Assembly (NCBI GenBank): GCA_031550405.1
Contig: JAVBOP010000220.1
Coordinates: 1 to 11,294, forward strand
Reading direction: 5' to 3'
Length of the DNA: 11,294 nt
Origin: JAVBOP01 sp031550405
GTDB taxonomy: Bacteria > Bacteroidota > Ignavibacteria > Kapaibacteriales > UBA2268
Below the pieces are notes generated by a model that worked only from the letters and a program-made list of their open reading frames with translations, was not told the origin of the DNA and searched no databases. Position numbers and translations under genes: made by a program. Below, piece by piece: positions 1 through 6,454 of the stretch (position 1 is the stretch's first letter; each line of letters opens with the position of its first letter).

Positions 1-37
1 TGACTAAGGCATATTTACATTCAATTTGTTCACACAT
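1..37 (-). CDS. possible start of a gene running off the left edge
   Basis: On the minus strand an ATG at 37-35 opens a frame of 12 codons (MCEQIECKYALV) that is still open at the window edge. A TATATTTG element lies about 45 bases upstream (89-82), a reasonable distance for a Bacteroidota-type promoter. Twelve codons are too few to recognise a family, and in an A+T-rich sequence such a frame can occur by chance. It is not in frame with, nor similar to, the helicase remnant that ends at 101. Confidence 0.25.
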   Translation of the reverse strand, partial: MCEQIECKYALV

Positions 38-81
38 AATTCGTATCTACCTTTTAAATAAAACACTTATAATAGTAATTA

Positions 82-89
82 CAAATATA
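82..89 (-). promoter_or_regulatory. candidate Bacteroidota -7 element (TATATTTG)
   Basis: The minus strand reads TATATTTG, matching the TAnnTTTG consensus of the Bacteroidota housekeeping sigma factor. It sits between the dead helicase and the possible gene at the left edge. I did not find a convincing -33 TTG partner. It could be chance in such A+T-rich DNA. Confidence 0.3.
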
Positions 90-100
90 CATAAAATATT

Positions 101-619
101 TTACTTAAGCAACAATAAAGTTACAATGCCTCTATCTGTCCCTAAAAATGAATGTATTTCATCTATAACTACATATTTCAGATTTGAGAATAGCTGTTTG
201 ATATTATATGGCTTATTTACAAACATAGCTTCCAAAGATTCTGGAGTTATTAAAATAATACCATTAGGATTTTTAATAATTTTATCTTTAAGAGATTTAT
301 TTGCTTCACCATGCCATTTAGTTACAGTAACATCAAGATATTCACAAAGTTCTTCTATACGATTAAATTGGTCATTGATTAAAGCAATTAATGGTGAAAT
401 ATAAAGAACTTGTACCCCCGATTGATTGAAGTCCACTTTTGAAAGTATAGGAAGAAAGGCAGCCTCTGTTTTACCTGAAGCTGTTCTTGATGCCAAAATA
501 TAATTATTATCTGTTGTTAGTATTCTTTAAATAGCAGCAGCTTGGATTGGGCGCAATTCAGACCAACGCTTATCATAAATATATTTACGTATTGGTTCGG
601 AAAGTAAGTTAAAAGGCAT
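101..619 (-). pseudogene. truncated Lhr-like SF2 DEAD/DEAH helicase (BrxHI-like)
   Basis: The frame starts at the ATG at 619-617, overlapping the stop of the ATPase gene (TAATG). It begins MPFNLLSEPIRKYIY and shows the helicase Q-motif region RPIQAAAI near residue 25, but an in-frame TAA at 529-527 interrupts it at codon 31. Past that stop the same frame continues with motif I (SRTASGKTEAAF), motif Ia (YISPLIALINDQ), the TPESLEAMF segment and motif II (VIDEIHSFLGTDRG), and then ends at 101. Everything after motif II is missing: motif III, the second RecA lobe and the C-terminal domains. Relatives are several times longer. The motif order and the TASGKT/DEIH signatures fit the Lhr-like helicases found with BREX and TerB-C ATPase modules. 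Nonsense plus truncation make it a non-functional remnant; the stop could arise by one substitution in a GAA, AAA or CAA codon. Confidence 0.85.
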
Positions 620-1928
620 TATAGTTCTTCAATATTATTTAATTCAAATTCGTTGGGTCTTTCATCTACAATTTCAATTTCCCCAAAGATTTGATTTTTA
701 TCTACATTTGGATTTTGTCTAATAATACTCAAAATATTTAAGAAGTCTCTTATAACTTCTCGTGGAGTTAAAAATTCTGAAGCTCCGGGTTTATTAAACA
801 TTTCTTCCATGAATTTTTGAATTCCTATATCTGAAATATTAATTTCTGTGCTATAATTGAAGTCAAAAACATATTTTAAATTTTTAAGTAATACAAATAT
901 TTCATCATGCGTAAGAGGTAATAAACGTACGACAGGCTGAGTAAAATCTCTAATTTCTTTAGTCTCAAATTTATTTGTTTCAAGTCTTGATTTTAAGGCA
1001 CTATAACTAAACAGTCCTCTGCGTTCATTTTCTAAAAACTCTTTTGTTCCCGCAAAATTTAAAAATAGATTTGCTACTTTACCTTGAAAACAATCATTGT
1101 AAATTGTTAATATTTTTTCATAATTCTTTTCTCTCATCATAGATGTTGAAATTTTATAAAGATTTATAGCTTCGTCCAAATTTATTATAAAACCACTATA
1201 TCCAATACTTACGAATAGCTTAGAAAAATTTTTAAGCATATCATAATAATTCATATCATTAATTATTTCCCTAACACCTAAATCTTGCTTGCTTCTGTTT
1301 TTGTTCTGTACTCACCTTTCAACCATCTTAAAGCATTTCTTCTCAATATTTCATTATTTTGAATATACCCTTCATAATATTTTATAACAACAGTTCCAAA
1401 GTCAAAATCGCCAACTTCTGTAATTTCATTGACAGTTTTCATAATACTAGCTTTAATTAATTCTAAATATTGTTCGTTACGAATATCAATTAAAGAAATA
1501 TTATTTTCATTTGCTATTTTTGTTATAATTTGTTCAATCCATTTTTCTAATAATGCTGGTAAAGCTCCGCCTTCGGGTTTAGTTTGAATAGCAATGTTAT
1601 CCATTATTGCGGAATAAAGAGCTACTGCCTTTCCATCATTAGAATACAAACGATTTTCTGGCGTAAAATCCACATTGGAAACAACGAATTTCTGCTTTAA
1701 AGCAATTGTGTTAAGTAAATGAAGCATAAAAGACTTGCCAGAACCATAATCTCCTATCCAAAATTTAACAACACTATGCCCATTTTTCACATCTTCTAAT
1801 AAAGATAAAAAAGCATTAATTTCACCCGAACGTCCAACTGCAATATGTTGAACTCCTATTTTTGGAACTACTCCACTAATTAAAGAATTAATAATAGCTG
1901 TTGCTTCTTTAGGCTTTATATTTTTCAT
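619..1928 (-). pseudogene. brxD-like: BrxD-like (DUF2791) P-loop ATPase, frameshifted
   Basis: Two adjoining frames make one ATPase of about 436 codons, close to the normal length of BrxD/DUF2791 proteins. The first frame (1928 to 1278) has an AVGR segment near residue 30 and Walker A GDYGSGKS at residues 59-66. The second frame (from about 1284 to 619) carries DLGVREIIND and then a Walker B-like strand with acidic pair, GFIINLDEA, about residues 246-254. The break is at 1285-1286: the mRNA reads GCA AGC AA GAT, one base short of an uninterrupted A-S-K-D-L-G-V. BrxD is the ATPase of type 2 and type 6 BREX loci, and the same family occurs with TerB-C proteins and Lhr-like helicases; here the remnants on either side match the latter set. 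TAATG overlaps at both ends imply a tightly coupled operon. The site is not a recognisable slippery heptamer and both neighbours are broken, so decay is more likely than programmed frameshifting. Confidence 0.85.
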
Positions 1929-2190
1929 TATGCTATAATCTTATTGTAATTATCAGGGTTAATAATATAATGTTCGTCATCTTCTTCTATTAACAAATCC
2001 TCATCAAGTATATCATAGCAAATTTCATTGATATTTTCTATGAGTTGATTTAATAAAATTCCTTTAGATTTAGCAAATATTATAACATCTTCTTGTAAAA
2101 TTTGATAATTATGTTTTTGAAATATTCAATGATTTCTGAAATTTTTCCTTCTTTGGCATTGAATCAAATGCAGGGTACGATTTTGTTATG
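1928..2190 (-). pseudogene. C-terminal remnant of a TerB-C domain protein
   Basis: Immediately before the ATPase start, its stop TAA at 1930-1928 sharing bases with that ATG, an open stretch reads back from the stop as an acidic, Ile/Leu-rich tail ending LIEEDDEHYIINPDNYNKI. It includes a QLIENINEICYDIL helix, which resembles the end of the TerB-C domain (a final helix followed by an acidic loop and a short strand). Upstream, the frame must shift at an A-run (plus 2114-2118, T5; one extra A would restore it) to continue through FNAKEGKISEIIEYF, and a TGA at 2166-2164 stops the frame before that. Nothing recognisable is left further upstream, so most of the gene is gone. Assignment rests on my recall of the family and on synteny with a DUF2791 ATPase and an Lhr-like helicase. 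Confidence 0.6.
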
Positions 2191-2253
2191 TTTCATAGTT
2201 TGTTTATTGTTGCAAATTTTATGAATTTATTTTAATGATACATACGTTTTTGC

Positions 2254-2267
2254 CTGCTTTTAAGCAG
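2254..2267 (-). terminator. weak hairpin after the HEPN operon
   Basis: CTGCTT-TT-AAGCAG forms a short inverted repeat about 20 bases downstream of the last HEPN-operon stop (2289). On the minus strand it is followed by GCAAAAACG rather than a U-tract, so it is at best a poor terminator. It lies near the apparent junction between the HEPN genes and the TerB-C remnant. Confidence 0.2.
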
Positions 2268-2288
2268 AGACTAAGTGGGATGACATTT

Positions 2289-2618
2289 TTATGTTAGCTT
2301 ATCATTTAATTTTTCTGGTATTTCTATTGAATTTTCATTTGCAATGTTTAAAAACTCCTGTTTTTTATTATTATTTTCGATAAAAAGCCGTTCGAGTCTT
2401 TCTAATAGCCAATTTGAAGAATTTGGTTTATTATATTCTAAACATAAAACTTCTACTATATTCTTATTGAATTTATTATTTAACAAATATCCATACAACA
2501 AATCAGCTCTATCATTCGTTGTTAGATAGGATTTAAATTCCACTGTATTGAAGTATTTTTTTTCAAAAGCAATAGAAAAATTATTTGCAATTAAAGTATC
2601 ATTCGATGATTGTTTCAC
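2289..2618 (-). CDS. hypothetical protein, or detached C-terminal part of the HEPN protein
   Basis: This 109-codon frame begins with GTG overlapping the TGA of the HEPN gene (GTGA). No family is recognised. It is mostly helical in character, charged, and rich in Asn, Lys and Leu, with no signal peptide or membrane segment. The frame remains open upstream of the GTG (…KIKRYEV before KQSSNDTL) back into the A7 run of the HEPN gene, so a single inserted A or a -1 ribosomal slip would join the two into one protein of roughly 430 residues. I therefore think it is more likely the C-terminus of the HEPN protein than an independent gene, but translational coupling through GTGA would also work. Confidence 0.55.
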   Translation of the reverse strand: MKQSSNDTLIANNFSIAFEKKYFNTVEFKSYLTTNDRADLLYGYLLNNKFNKNIVEVLCLEYNKPNSSNWLLERLERLFIENNNKKQEFLNIANENSIEIPEKLNDKLT

Positions 2619-3574
2619 TTCATATCTTTTGATTTTTTTGCAATATGTTCGTTTGCTTCCTCTATTTCAGGATTTGGTATTAATGAAGAATTTAATAATG
2701 TTGCATATATGTCTAATGGCTGTTCACATTGCAATAATTCACGTTGCCAAAAGCATCTAATTTCACTATTGTCATAATTATACAATAAGATTCGATTGGG
2801 GTATTTAGACAAAAAGCTGTAATAAAGAGATTTTTCTTCTTTTATAAAAGATAGCACGGATTCTTTTATTTTATCATTCGAGTTTAATATTGTTTTTTCA
2901 ATAAAATCTAATATCTTTTTACTTGGAGACCAACTATACGAATTGTTAATAATTGAAAAACAGGATTCCCAAAAGTCTTTCAAATCACTATCATTTACAG
3001 AGTATTCAATCTCTCTAATAATATTAGTTTCATCGGCATTCGCGGGTGTATATGTTATATCAAAATGTTTTCTAAACTTATTGATTAAAGAATCTTTTCC
3101 TCCTTCTATTGTTATTTTTGACAAATTACTTTGCAGGAAAGCCCAAAATGCTTCAACATGAAATGCATCAATATGATTTGATTTAAAATGGGCACAATCA
3201 TTTCGTCTCTTTTTCCAATAAGATATTTGTTCTCGGATGGTTTCGGATATGAAAAAAACAGCATCTCTTATTTTAAATTTTGTTGCTTGTTCTATTTTTT
3301 CTCGTTGCTGAGTTGCATCAAAAACAGCTTTTTCCCAAGTTTCATCCTTAACCACATCTTTCTGAATTTTTTCCCAATAAGATTTTTCAAACAATTTAGG
3401 ACCATCAGAAACCAAAATACGCTCTCTCAATATATTCATAAAACTAATGTATGAAAGAAGTAAAGCTGGTCTATAGATACCATTTTTATAACACATGATT
3501 GCCTCTGAAAATATATTAGTCACTGCATCAGAGAATTTACTACTTTCTATCCAATTTTCTATTTTTAATTTCAT
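2615..3574 (-). CDS. HEPN-domain-like protein (possible RNase effector)
   Basis: The 319-residue product has an N-terminal helical region (about residues 12-155) typical of HEPN proteins: an early helix with YRPALLLSYISFMNILRERI (residues 34-53), then KKRRNDCAH with R124 and H129 forming an Rx4H motif (RNDCAH), and a closing helix (HVEAFWAFLQSNLSKI). In HEPN RNases this Arg/His pair is the metal-independent RNA-cleaving centre. Residues 160-319 are unrecognised and look alpha-helical. No signal peptide or membrane segment is seen, so it should be cytosolic. The ATG start follows a candidate promoter about 90 bases upstream. Its end is peculiar: it reads through an A7 run (mRNA GCA AAA AAA TCA) and stops nine codons after that GCA at TGA, overlapping a second frame. 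Being beside a decayed defence module supports a role in phage defence or abortive infection, but this is inference; it could also be a non-catalytic HEPN protein. Confidence 0.6.
   Translation of the reverse strand: MKLKIENWIESSKFSDAVTNIFSEAIMCYKNGIYRPALLLSYISFMNILRERILVSDGPKLFEKSYWEKIQKDVVKDETWEKAVFDATQQREKIEQATKFKIRDAVFFISETIREQISYWKKRRNDCAHFKSNHIDAFHVEAFWAFLQSNLSKITIEGGKDSLINKFRKHFDITYTPANADETNIIREIEYSVNDSDLKDFWESCFSIINNSYSWSPSKKILDFIEKTILNSNDKIKESVLSFIKEEKSLYYSFLSKYPNRILLYNYDNSEIRCFWQRELLQCEQPLDIYATLLNSSLIPNPEIEEANEHIAKKSKDMK
2633..2639 (-). promoter_or_regulatory. A AAA AAA slippery heptamer / A7 slippage tract
   Basis: In the frame of the HEPN gene the mRNA reads GC A AAA AAA TC, exactly the X XXY YYZ layout of a -1 ribosomal frameshift site. 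After a -1 slip the ribosome continues as ATC AAA AGA TAT GAA GTG AAA, entering the 109-codon downstream frame. Transcriptional slippage or replication slippage to A8 would have the same effect. A small ATCAT/ATGAT hairpin occurs about 22 bases downstream, which is farther and weaker than usual stimulators. Confidence 0.35.
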
Positions 3575-3983
3575 AAGTCGATTTAATTAACAATTTTACT
3601 TGTATTACCTGAAATGATCACTAATATTTTTGACGGCCGCCAAGTGAGCTGCATGTTTATACACCAAATATAATAAAAGCCAACCTAATTTATTGCAACA
3701 TTAATACTTAATTTGTATATACTTTATTTATTTGACACACATTTTGCCAATTCCTTTTATTTTAGTGTTCTTGAAATGCGATTACCAAACATAAAGATAT
3801 TTTTTATTTAAATAGCTCTTATCATTTTTTATAACTTACGACATTGTTTACAGCTTACATTGTTGAAGCAATATCATAATTAAAAATATTTTTGTTATAT
3901 AGCTATTATAATGACATTGTCTGATTTATTAATATAGCTTACTGTCATATTTCGTAAATTACTTATTCATTCTTTAAACCCAG
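3575..3983. other. gene-free intergenic region
   Basis: About 400 bases separate the HEPN gene from the winged-helix gene; both are on the minus strand. I see no convincing ORF, RNA gene or insertion sequence. It holds a candidate promoter at 3665-3672, a short G+C-richer patch around 3632-3655, an imperfect direct repeat (CTTACgACATTGTT at 3835-3848 and CTTACATTGTT at 3854-3864), and an inverted repeat ATGACA (3911-3916) / TGTCAT (3943-3948). None has a clear function. It marks the boundary between the decayed defence island and the conserved genes. Confidence 0.6.
3665..3672 (-). promoter_or_regulatory. candidate -7 element for the HEPN gene
   Basis: The minus strand reads TATATTTG (TAnnTTTG), with a TTG at 3698-3696, 23 bases upstream, as a possible -33 element. 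This would give a leader of about 85 bases ahead of the HEPN ATG. It is the only candidate in the window with both elements. Confidence 0.45.
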
Positions 3984-5030
3984 TTATCCCCAAAACGCTA
4001 GATAATTTTTAATTGCATCATTAACTAAATCTTGTGTCATCTTATCTTGTGTATCAAAATAATTAAGCATAACTGGGTTAGTTTTTGTAGCTGTCTTTTT
4101 CCATATTCCTATAACATGTCCATTCTTCAGGATAGTTGGACGAAATATTCCATTACTCGAAATGGCTTTGCTATGGTTTTCTGCTGTAAGTACAGCTTTC
4201 CTATCACGATAACCAATTATATATTCATCAAAAGCAGGCAACAAATGAATTGATTCTGGAATAATTTGAGGCATATATGAATTGGGAATAAAGTATTCTT
4301 GCGAATTAATGGTCTCTGTTGTTAAATTATTTTTAACAATCTCTACTGCACGTTTGGCTTCGCTATTCAATAAACCAGACCACCAAACGAAATCCTGCAA
4401 TGTAGTCGGCGAATGTCCTCTAAAATATTTTTCTGCAAGCATCGCCAATGCTTCATCTTTTGATAAATTATTATTCATATTTGGCACTCTTTCATCAAGC
4501 AAGGCGTAAGTATATTTTTTGCATTTCATCGCTCCACTGCAAATAATCCCGTCCAATTCCGCATTCATCATAATATGATATTCCCGAGCATTATTCATCG
4601 CAATACCAGATTTTACAAGCTCTTTAGACAATTCATCTCTCGTAAGTTGTTTATTTTCCAAAGCATTATATATCACATTTTTACTTTTATTATAAACCTC
4701 TTCATCCAATCCCAACTGCATATCACGAGATTTCATTGACGCCTTAATGCGTGATGCACTGAGCTTCAACATCCAACGAATATCTTCAGGAGCAACAAAA
4801 TGCCAAGTCGGTCGCAGCACATGAGTTCTAAGGATTTCGCCATTATTGAATGCTATTTCAATCATCTTGTTGGTCGCATTTTTCCGGCGAATGCCAATTG
4901 CCCATTTCGCCATATTGTAATCCTGTGCTTGCATAGCACCCAACCAAGAAACTACATCCTTTGGGGTCTGCATTTTATTGTTTATAAGCTGTTGATTTAT
5001 AAGACGCTTATCTGATATTGTTTTGTCCAT
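3984..5030 (-). CDS. AlkZ-like winged-helix DNA glycosylase family protein
   Basis: The 348-residue protein belongs to the winged-helix HTH_42 (PF06224, formerly DUF1006) superfamily that includes AlkZ and YcaQ/AlkX DNA glycosylases, which unhook interstrand crosslinks and excise alkylated bases. The N-terminus has the family opening (LINQQL…PKDVVSWLGAMQAQDY). Gln34 and Gln36 (QAQ) correspond to the catalytic QxQ motif of the AlkZ subgroup, as opposed to QxD in the YcaQ group. Next come RTHVLRPTWHFVAPEDIRWML (residues 69-89), the segment FRGHSPTTLQDFVWWSGL about residues 188-205, and the conserved LLPAFDEYIIGYRDR toward the C-terminus. Length is typical, with no signal or membrane segment. 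It stands alone, with gaps of over 300 bases on both sides, and has no obvious Shine-Dalgarno sequence. Substrate cannot be deduced; some members of this broad family have no demonstrated glycosylase activity. Confidence 0.85.
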   Translation of the reverse strand: MDKTISDKRLINQQLINNKMQTPKDVVSWLGAMQAQDYNMAKWAIGIRRKNATNKMIEIAFNNGEILRTHVLRPTWHFVAPEDIRWMLKLSASRIKASMKSRDMQLGLDEEVYNKSKNVIYNALENKQLTRDELSKELVKSGIAMNNAREYHIMMNAELDGIICSGAMKCKKYTYALLDERVPNMNNNLSKDEALAMLAEKYFRGHSPTTLQDFVWWSGLLNSEAKRAVEIVKNNLTTETINSQEYFIPNSYMPQIIPESIHLLPAFDEYIIGYRDRKAVLTAENHSKAISSNGIFRPTILKNGHVIGIWKKTATKTNPVMLNYFDTQDKMTQDLVNDAIKNYLAFWG

Positions 5031-5364
5031 GCTTTTGTCGATTATTGTAATTGCAATATAAACAAATTGAAGGGATTAAGTAGTATGATATAATGCTGTT
5101 TGTATTTTTGATTATGTTTTATTTAGTTATTTTGAGCTTTAAAGTCAAATTTAGTTTTGAATTACTTGGTTTAGTTTCATATATTTTTCGGTCCATTTTA
5201 GCAAAGATAAAACAGGCAAAAAAGCATTATCAAGGGGCAATTTTAGGGTACAATATATTTTCATCTAAAAATAACTCCTTGTAATCTGTTGAATTACAAG
5301 GAGTTATGAAATTTTAAAAACATATTGAAGACAATAAATAATTTTTATGAATATTTTTTCATTA
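5031..5364. other. intergenic region between the glycosylase gene and mdh
   Basis: This stretch holds the mdh terminator (5265-5307) and, on the minus strand, TAAATTTG at 5153-5146, a possible promoter element about 115 bases before the winged-helix gene but lacking a -33 TTG. A 63-codon hydrophobic plus-strand frame (5093-5284) runs into the terminator stem and is probably not a gene. Nothing else is apparent. Confidence 0.6.
5265..5307 (-). terminator. intrinsic terminator of mdh
   Basis: A perfect 15-bp stem, ATAACTCCTTGTAAT (5271-5285) with ATTACAAGGAGTTAT (5293-5307), closes a 7-base loop (CTGTTGA). Read on the minus strand, it comes about 57 bases after the mdh stop and is followed by TTTTAG, a short U-tract. 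The AACTCCTTG core recurs in the hairpin at the right end of the window. Confidence 0.8.
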
Positions 5365-6303
5365 TCAATTGGAAAGTAAGTCCATTGCTTCTTTGATAGT
5401 TATCTTCACATGCCGTGCCGACTTATCAAACAATGCTTTTTCTTCTTCATTCAATTTTAATTCAACAATTTTTTCAATACCATTTTTTCCAACAACTATT
5501 GGAACGCCCACGCACACATCACTGTAGCCATATTCACCACTAAGCATGACGGTGCAGGGAAGGATTCGCTTTTGGTCTTTAATAATGGCTTCGGCTATCT
5601 CCGCTGCTGCAGTGCCGGGAGCATACCATGCAGAGCCCGTTTGCAAATATTTAACGATTTCGCCGCCGCCATTAGCCGTTCTGTCGCAAATTGCATCAAG
5701 CTTATCCTTAGCAATAAGTTCAGTTACGGGAATACCGGCAACCGTTGTATAGCGAGGCAGTGGCACCATAGTATCGCCATGTCCGCCCAAAACCAACGCC
5801 TGAATATCTTTCACCGAAATCCCAAGCTCCATCGAAAGGAAAGTTCTGTATCTTGCCGTATCAAGAATTCCAGCCATGCCAATTACTTTGTTACGAGGCA
5901 ATTCAGTTTTTTGCAAAGCAACGTAAGTCATTACATCTAATGGGTTTGAAACGATAACAAAGAAAGCATTTGGAGAAACTTTGACAGCCTGTTCTGCGCA
6001 AGAATTAACGATTGCCGCATTTTTTACAAGAAGATCATCTCTTGACATGCCGGGCTTGCGAGCTAAACCAGCAGTAATTACAACAATATCAGAATTTGCA
6101 GTGTCATTGTAATCGCTCGTGCCAAAAACTTTTGTACTTGAATTGAATATCGGCATAGACTGGAACATATCCAAACCTTTGCCCTTTGAAACACCTTCGG
6201 CTACATCGCATAACCAAATTTCTTCAGCAAGTTCTTTATTTGCCAATACTTGTGCGCATGTTGCACCGACATTGCCAGCACCGCCAACAACTGTTATTTT
6301 CAT
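5365..6303 (-). CDS. mdh: malate dehydrogenase (NAD-dependent, LDH-like type)
   Basis: Interconverts malate and oxaloacetate with NAD in the TCA cycle; cytosolic, and tetrameric or dimeric in this family. The 312-residue protein starts MKITVVGGAGNVGATCA with the Rossmann glycine motif (GGAGNVG), and Asp33 (WLCDVAEG) is placed to bind the NAD ribose. Arg82 and Arg88 in AGLARKPGMSRDDLL are the substrate-binding arginines; an Arg at the first position selects malate over lactate. SNPLD (119-123) is conserved, Asp148 and Arg151 lie in GILDTAR, and the catalytic His175 is in GGHGDT. I chose the ATG at 6303 over the in-frame GTG nine bases upstream because that GTG lies inside the apparent Shine-Dalgarno sequence (AGGTGA, 6313-6308) and the family normally begins at MKI. 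The gene has its own upstream space of about 140 bases and a strong terminator, so it is probably monocistronic. Confidence 0.97.
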   Translation of the reverse strand: MKITVVGGAGNVGATCAQVLANKELAEEIWLCDVAEGVSKGKGLDMFQSMPIFNSSTKVFGTSDYNDTANSDIVVITAGLARKPGMSRDDLLVKNAAIVNSCAEQAVKVSPNAFFVIVSNPLDVMTYVALQKTELPRNKVIGMAGILDTARYRTFLSMELGISVKDIQALVLGGHGDTMVPLPRYTTVAGIPVTELIAKDKLDAICDRTANGGGEIVKYLQTGSAWYAPGTAAAEIAEAIIKDQKRILPCTVMLSGEYGYSDVCVGVPIVVGKNGIEKIVELKLNEEEKALFDKSARHVKITIKEAMDLLSN

Positions 6304-6307
6304 TAAA

Positions 6308-6313
6308 ATCACC
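6308..6313 (-). promoter_or_regulatory. Shine-Dalgarno of mdh that decides the start
   Basis: AGGTGA sits five bases before the ATG at 6303. It contains an in-frame GTG that would otherwise extend mdh by three codons (giving MILMKI), so the shorter start is preferred. It is one of only two clear Shine-Dalgarno sequences in the window. Confidence 0.65.
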
Positions 6314-6454
6314 TAAAAATATTATGGTCAAAAAAATTTAATAGAGCTTAAGACGAAAATACGAATGATAATATTGCATTTATATGATTTTTATCACTAT
6401 TTTTCGATTCTAATTTACAATCTTTAATTTTCTGTTGCTTAGGTCTCAAAAAAT

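Noticed and set aside
1278..1290. Programmed frameshift in the BrxD-like gene
   Set aside because: The sequence at the junction (C AGC AAG) is not a slippery heptamer, and both neighbouring genes are inactivated by other lesions, so mutation is simpler.
101..2190. A complete BREX system
   Set aside because: Only BrxD-like and helicase remnants are present; no PglX methylase, PglZ, BrxC/PglY or BrxA/B-like sequence is seen, and the gene before the ATPase looks like TerB-C.
3835..3864. Short imperfect direct repeats as a possible CRISPR or attachment site
   Set aside because: Only two copies of about 11-14 bases with no regular spacing, no tRNA or integrase nearby.
5093..5284. 63-codon hydrophobic plus-strand frame with several aromatic residues
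   Set aside because: It ends inside the mdh terminator stem, has no ribosome binding site and no recognisable family; A+T-rich DNA readily gives such frames.
5572..5940. 122-codon plus-strand frame opposite mdh
   Set aside because: It is antisense to highly conserved malate dehydrogenase sequence and has no features of its own.
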